Program-made: the position numbers and the translations under genes
The notes under the pieces: generated by a model
What the model was told of the DNA's origin: nothing
Database searches by the model: none
Seen by the model: the letters and a program-made list of their open reading frames with translations, nothing else
From: Ignavibacteria bacterium
GTDB taxonomy: Bacteria > Bacteroidota > Ignavibacteria > Tepidaquicellales > OLB5
Assembly (NCBI GenBank): GCA_030835005.1
Contig: JAUQWT010000097.1
Location: forward strand, 1 to 9,724
Length of the DNA stretch: 9,724 bases
Direction of reading: 5' to 3'
Part shown: one piece after another, positions 6,427 through 9,724 of the stretch
How the letters are laid out: each line of letters begins with the position of its first letter
Numbering within the stretch: position 1 is the stretch's first letter

Positions 6427-7758
6427 ATGGGTCCTAAAATTCTAATCATAGATGATGAACCGCAGATACTTAAACTGCTTGAGAAGATACTCTCGCTGGA
6501 TGGCTTTAGTGTGTTAACTGCAGAAAATGCAAGTAACGGGATAGCAATTGCACAAAACGATAATATTGCAGTAGTTGTGACCGATGTTAAGCTGCCTGAC
6601 GGCAATGGAATTGAACTCACAAAGAGGATTAAATCATCCGTACCTGATACTGAAGTAATAATAATTACAGCATTTGGACAGATAAAGGACGGTGTTGAAG
6701 CAATGAAAAGCGGCGCGTTTGATTATCTGGTCAAAGGTGATGACGATGATAAACTACCGCTTACCGTTAAGCGTGCCTATGAAAAAGCAATGATGCATAG
6801 GGAAGTCAAAGAGCTCCGTGGAAGAATAGAATCAAAATACGCTTTCAGTAAGATCATAGGGAAATCAAAAAGTATATCCGAAGCAATTGAATTTGGCAAA
6901 AAAGCAGCTCCAACAGATACAACTATCCTGCTTCTGGGAGAAACCGGTACGGGAAAAGAGCTCTTTGCTCAGGCAATACATAATGCAAGTCAAAGGGCAA
7001 ACAATAAATTTGTTGCGGTGAATTGCAGCGCAATATCTAAAGACCTGCAAGAGTCAGAATTCTTCGGTCACAAAAAAGGCGCATTTACCGGTGCAATTTC
7101 AGATAAAAAAGGGTATTTCGAAGAGGCTGGCGGAGGAACAATCTTTCTGGATGAAGTGGGCGAGATGTCAATGCAAACTCAAGCGAAGCTGCTCAGAACA
7201 ATTGAAGAAAAAACTTACTTAAGGCTGGGTGACCCCAAAGAACACTCGCTTGATGTAAGGATTATTGCTGCAACCAACCGTGATCTGCGGGATGCAATCG
7301 CAAGTGGTGAATTCAGGGAAGACCTATTTTACAGGCTTAATGCTTTTACAATTCATCTGCCGGGCCTGGCAGAAAGAATCGACGATATTGATATACTTGT
7401 AAATTATTTCGTTAATCATTATTCCGCCAAGCTTAAAAAGCAGATCGAAAATATCACACCCGGATTTTTTGATAAGCTGAAGTCTTATAAATTCAAAGGC
7501 AATATTCGGGAGCTCAAGAATATAATAGAACGTGCCATGATACTAGCTCCCGGTCATGAACTGAATGAATTACTTCTGCCGGAAGAATATTCAGCAGGTA
7601 ATAGCGGAAACTCAGAGCTTGCCCTTGATGAGATCGAAAAAAAGCATATTTTAAAAGTACTAAGCGATTTCAAAGGAAACAAAACCAAAGCCTCCAAAGC
7701 GCTTGGGATAGGAATAGTTACTCTTTACCGCAAACTTAAAGAGTACGGTCTGGAATAG
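6427..7758 (+). CDS. NtrC-family sigma-54-dependent response regulator
   Basis: This 443-residue regulator has the full three-domain layout. The receiver (1-about 120) has D9/D10, phosphoacceptor D53, T81 and K103; the residue after K103 is Gly, not the usual Pro. The AAA+ sigma-54 activation domain (about 142-385) has Walker A GETGTGKE (171-178), the sigma-54-contacting GAFTGA loop (218-223), Walker B around FLDEVGEM (240-247), the arginine region REDLFYRLN (297-305) and GNIREL (358-363). A Fis-type helix-turn-helix (about 417-441) includes NKTKASKALGIG. It is intact, so it should activate sigma-54 RNA polymerase by ATP hydrolysis after phosphorylation. It lies 140 bases upstream of the kdp genes on the same strand. 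The spacer holds a sigma-54 promoter and tandem dyads, so it is the best candidate kdp activator. No histidine kinase is in the window. The ATG is the only sensible start. Confidence 0.96.
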   Translation: MGPKILIIDDEPQILKLLEKILSLDGFSVLTAENASNGIAIAQNDNIAVVVTDVKLPDGNGIELTKRIKSSVPDTEVIIITAFGQIKDGVEAMKSGAFDYLVKGDDDDKLPLTVKRAYEKAMMHREVKELRGRIESKYAFSKIIGKSKSISEAIEFGKKAAPTDTTILLLGETGTGKELFAQAIHNASQRANNKFVAVNCSAISKDLQESEFFGHKKGAFTGAISDKKGYFEEAGGGTIFLDEVGEMSMQTQAKLLRTIEEKTYLRLGDPKEHSLDVRIIAATNRDLRDAIASGEFREDLFYRLNAFTIHLPGLAERIDDIDILVNYFVNHYSAKLKKQIENITPGFFDKLKSYKFKGNIRELKNIIERAMILAPGHELNELLLPEEYSAGNSGNSELALDEIEKKHILKVLSDFKGNKTKASKALGIGIVTLYRKLKEYGLE

Positions 7759-7767
7759 ACCTTTTTT
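7747..7767 (+). terminator. Short terminator-like hairpin over the regulator stop codon
   Basis: GGTCT (7747-7751) and AGACC (7757-7761) form a 5-bp stem around a 5-base loop, followed immediately by six T (7762-7767). The TAG stop (7756-7758) lies in the loop and stem. The stem is short, so termination may be partial. It would separate regulator transcription from kdp. Confidence 0.5.
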
Positions 7768-7783
7768 GCCTATAAAATGACCC

Positions 7784-7815
7784 TTTCAAAATGAAAAAAT
7801 TATTTCATTTTGAAA
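7784..7815. promoter_or_regulatory. Tandem dyads TTTCA-nnn-TGAAA, candidate enhancer for the sigma-54 activator
   Basis: Two 13-base sites, TTTCA-AAA-TGAAA (7784-7796) and TTTCA-TTT-TGAAA (7803-7815), are each an interrupted palindrome and are also exact reverse complements of each other. Their centres are 19 bases apart, close to two helical turns. The midpoint is about 93 bases upstream of the predicted sigma-54 start. NtrC-type activators typically bind paired dyad sites at about this distance. Binding by the product of the gene at 6427 is inference. A plain hairpin is the alternative, but there is no T-tract. Confidence 0.6.
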
Positions 7816-7865
7816 ATCTGCACTCAAGAAAACCCTTAAAATTCATCCAAAAATAGTAAATAAGA

Positions 7866-7882
7866 TTGGCATGGGAATTGCT
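7866..7882 (+). promoter_or_regulatory. Sigma-54 (-24/-12) promoter for the kdp genes
   Basis: TTGGCATGGGAATTGCT carries GG at 7868-7869 and GC at 7880-7881 with exactly 10 bases between, as the -24/-12 class requires. It matches TTGGCACG-N4-TTGCT except for T in place of the C after GGCA. The predicted start is near 7893. It is the only promoter-like sequence seen between the regulator gene and kdp. Confidence 0.82.
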
Positions 7883-7898
7883 TTAATAGAAATCAAAA

Positions 7899-7997
7899 AT
7901 GCCTGAAATATTTTTAATATTCTTAATGATCTGGCTCGGTTCACTTATGTTCTGGATCTTTTTCAAGTTAACCGAAAAGGGAGATGAAATTTTATGA
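7899..7997 (+). CDS. Possible 32-residue membrane micropeptide at the head of the kdp operon
   Basis: The ORF starts with ATG 7899 and ends with a TGA that overlaps the kdpF start (ATGA, 7994-7997). The product has a single hydrophobic, tryptophan-containing helix (about 4-23, e.g. IFLIFLMIWLGSLMFWIFF) and a short charged tail (KLTEKGDEIL), the layout of a single-pass membrane micropeptide. It is the first ORF after the sigma-54 promoter, with a predicted leader of only about 6 bases and no Shine-Dalgarno. I do not recognise a family. It could be an extra small Kdp subunit like KdpF, a leader peptide coupling translation to kdpF, or untranslated leader. The GGGAG at 7979-7983 inside it would serve kdpF directly, so translation of this ORF is not required. 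Confidence 0.5.
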   Translation: MPEIFLIFLMIWLGSLMFWIFFKLTEKGDEIL

Positions 7998-8071
7998 CAG
8001 TGCTATTTATCATAAGCATTCTGGCTTTTGCGTATCTGGTATATGCACTTGTTAAGGCGGAGAGGTTCTAA
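7994..8071 (+). CDS. kdpF: KdpF, small subunit of the Kdp potassium ATPase
   Basis: The 25-residue product MTVLFIISILAFAYLVYALV...ERF has one transmembrane helix and the typical KdpF ending (LVYAL then a charged E-R-F). In E. coli, KdpF stabilises the KdpFABC complex in the inner membrane. GGGAG (7979-7983) lies 10 bases upstream of the ATG, the start overlaps the previous ORF's stop, and kdpA begins directly after the TAA with no gap. Position and sequence together make the identification strong despite its size. Confidence 0.88.
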   Translation: MTVLFIISILAFAYLVYALVKAERF

Positions 8072-9724
8072 ATGAATTCCGGTATTATTAACACAATAAT
8101 TATCTTTGTTTTAGCGGTTGTAATAGCAATTCCGCTTGGTAAGTATATTGCACGGGTTTTCAAGGGAGAAAAGACAATTCTGGATTTCTTAAAGCCGCTT
8201 GAAAGCTTTATTTTTAAGATTAGCCGTATCAATCAGTATTCCGAAATGGACTGGAAGCAGAACCTGAAAGCGCTGCTCACTATTAATTTCATATGGTTTG
8301 TTTGGATAATGATTGTGTTGTTAACTCAATCAAGCCACCCGTTCTGGAATCCTGATAACATAGTTTCAATGGAGCCTACGCAGGCGTTTAATACTGCCGT
8401 AAGTTTTGTTACAAACACAAATCTTCAGCATTATTCCGGTGAAACCGGCGCTTCATATTTTTCTCAGCTTCTTGCCCTTGTATTCCTTCAATTTGTTTCA
8501 GCTGGTACAGGTATTGCTGTGCTAGCTTTACTTTTTAAGGGCTTATTGAACAGGTCAGCTGAGAACCTTGGAAATTTCTATTATCACCTTGTTAGGTCTT
8601 GTACAAGAATACTCCTGCCACTTTCTGTAATTGTTGCATTAATTCTGCTGGTAAATTCAACCCCGATGACATTTAAAGGCGCAGAAAATGTCATTACCAT
8701 TCAGGGAGATACAGTAAATGTTGCGCGCGGCCCTGTTGCAGCTATGGTTGCAATTAAACAGCTTGGCACTAACGGGGGCGGATTCTTCGGGCCAAATTCA
8801 ACACACCCGTTTGAAAATCCAAACGGTATTACAAACGCTGTTGAAAATATTTCCATTATCCTCATACCAATTGCCATGGTTTTTGCATTTGGTTTCTTTC
8901 TTAACCGCAAGAAAATGGCTTGGGTTATTATGCTGGTTATGACTGCCGGATACTTATTTCTTCTTGTGCCCACTATTGTGCAGGAATCCGGCGGCAATCC
9001 GATGATCACTCAAATGGGTATTAATCAGCCGCAGGGAAGTATGGAAGGAAAAGAAGCCAGGTTTGGCTCAGTATTATCATCCATGTGGGCAATATCTACA
9101 ACAGTTACATCCAATGGCTCTGTGAATGCAATGCATGATAGTTTTACTGCGCTATCCGGAATGTTCATAATGCTTGGAATGCAGCTTAATGCCTTTTATG
9201 GCGGAGTTGGAGTTGGTTTCATCAATATGTTTGTATTTATAATAATTGCTGTATTTATTTCCGGATTAATGGTTGGCAGAACCCCCGAGTTATTGGGTAA
9301 AAAGATCGAAATAAGAGAGGTTAAAATAGCCATTCTTGTTGCGCTTCTTCATCCATTATTAATACTTGGGGGTACTGCCCTTTCATCACATATCTGGATA
9401 ACAACTCTTGATCCGGGCGAAGTCTTAAAGTGGCTAAGTAACCCGGGATTCCATGGCTTCAGCGAAATGCTGTATGAGTTTACATCCGCATCGGCCAATA
9501 ATGGTTCGGGATTTGAAGGCCTGGGCGATAACACTGCATTCTGGAATATTTCAACAGGTATCGTTATGTTTCTTGGAAGGTACATACCTATCATAGGGCC
9601 GTTAATGATAGCCGGTTTTCTTTCACAGAAGAAATACATTCCGGAATCAGCCGGTACATTGAAGATAGATTCCGCAATGTTCGGAGTAATGTTGTTTTCC
9701 GTAATATTGATCGTCGGAGCATTA
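8072..9724 (+). CDS. kdpA: KdpA, potassium-translocating subunit of the Kdp ATPase, 3' end beyond window
   Basis: The frame is open from ATG 8072 to the right edge (551 codons). E. coli KdpA has 557 residues, so only a little is missing. KdpA is the K+-channel-like subunit of KdpFABC, a high-affinity potassium uptake pump of the inner membrane. The four selectivity-filter regions are visible: TNTNLQHYSGE (114-124), LGTNGGGFFGPNSTHPFENP (231-250), TTVTSNGSVNAMHDS (343-357, G349) and SASANNGSGFEGL (472-484). About ten hydrophobic helices alternate with these loops. The start is fixed by the abutting kdpF stop and by GGAG/AGAGG (8059-8065) a few bases before it. kdpB and kdpC are expected beyond the edge. 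Control by the upstream sigma-54 promoter is inferred. Confidence 0.97.
   Translation, partial: MNSGIINTIIIFVLAVVIAIPLGKYIARVFKGEKTILDFLKPLESFIFKISRINQYSEMDWKQNLKALLTINFIWFVWIMIVLLTQSSHPFWNPDNIVSMEPTQAFNTAVSFVTNTNLQHYSGETGASYFSQLLALVFLQFVSAGTGIAVLALLFKGLLNRSAENLGNFYYHLVRSCTRILLPLSVIVALILLVNSTPMTFKGAENVITIQGDTVNVARGPVAAMVAIKQLGTNGGGFFGPNSTHPFENPNGITNAVENISIILIPIAMVFAFGFFLNRKKMAWVIMLVMTAGYLFLLVPTIVQESGGNPMITQMGINQPQGSMEGKEARFGSVLSSMWAISTTVTSNGSVNAMHDSFTALSGMFIMLGMQLNAFYGGVGVGFINMFVFIIIAVFISGLMVGRTPELLGKKIEIREVKIAILVALLHPLLILGGTALSSHIWITTLDPGEVLKWLSNPGFHGFSEMLYEFTSASANNGSGFEGLGDNTAFWNISTGIVMFLGRYIPIIGPLMIAGFLSQKKYIPESAGTLKIDSAMFGVMLFSVILIVGAL

Noticed and set aside
8701..9639. Minus- and plus-strand frames within kdpA
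   Set aside because: kdpA is continuous across them with all four selectivity-filter regions in frame.
1..9724. CRISPR arrays, tRNA or rRNA genes, transposases, phage genes
   Set aside because: I saw no regularly spaced repeats, cloverleaf sequences, rRNA signatures, transposase motifs or phage proteins on either strand.

Overview
The window looks like ordinary chromosome from a Gram-negative member of the Bacteroidota/Chlorobiota/Ignavibacteriota (FCB) group. The reasons are moderate, AT-leaning base composition, promoter elements of the TAnnTTTG type rather than TATAAT, a DUF2723 membrane protein, an ExbB-ExbD-ExbD cluster, and several genes with no Shine-Dalgarno sequence. I cannot name the species. 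An Ignavibacteria-like genome is my best guess, and it is inference.

Layout. Positions 1-2825 are read on the minus strand. They hold a DUF2723 (GT-C type) integral membrane protein that runs off the left edge, a CADD/heme-oxygenase-fold protein of the kind that makes p-aminobenzoate, and a small lipoprotein-like c-type cytochrome with a long charged linker. Between the first two lies an intergenic patch with an intrinsic terminator and probable dispersed-repeat sequence. From 3067 everything is on the plus strand: adenylate kinase (short form), a STAS-domain anti-anti-sigma factor, a proton-channel ExbB/TolQ protein with two different ExbD/TolR partners, a strong terminator, an NtrC-type sigma-54 response regulator, then a very short ORF, kdpF and most of kdpA, cut by the right edge.

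The most coherent unit is 6414-9724. The response regulator gene ends in a short terminator-like hairpin. The following 140 bases contain two tandem copies of the dyad TTTCA-nnn-TGAAA and then a near-perfect -24/-12 (sigma-54) promoter, about 93 bases downstream of the dyads' midpoint. The promoter points straight into the kdp potassium-pump genes. Together they read as a regulator-enhancer-promoter-target circuit in which the Kdp potassium ATPase is controlled through sigma-54, not by the OmpR-type KdpE familiar from enterobacteria. The kdp mRNA would start almost on the AUG of a 32-residue membrane micropeptide that overlaps kdpF by ATGA.

A second theme is start-site architecture. The response regulator (ATG) and the DUF2723 gene (tandem TTG) both carry the same 11-mer, TATATTTGTAG, ending a few bases before their start codons. 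This predicts leaderless or almost leaderless mRNAs. The DUF2723 start also sits inside a perfect 9-bp hairpin.
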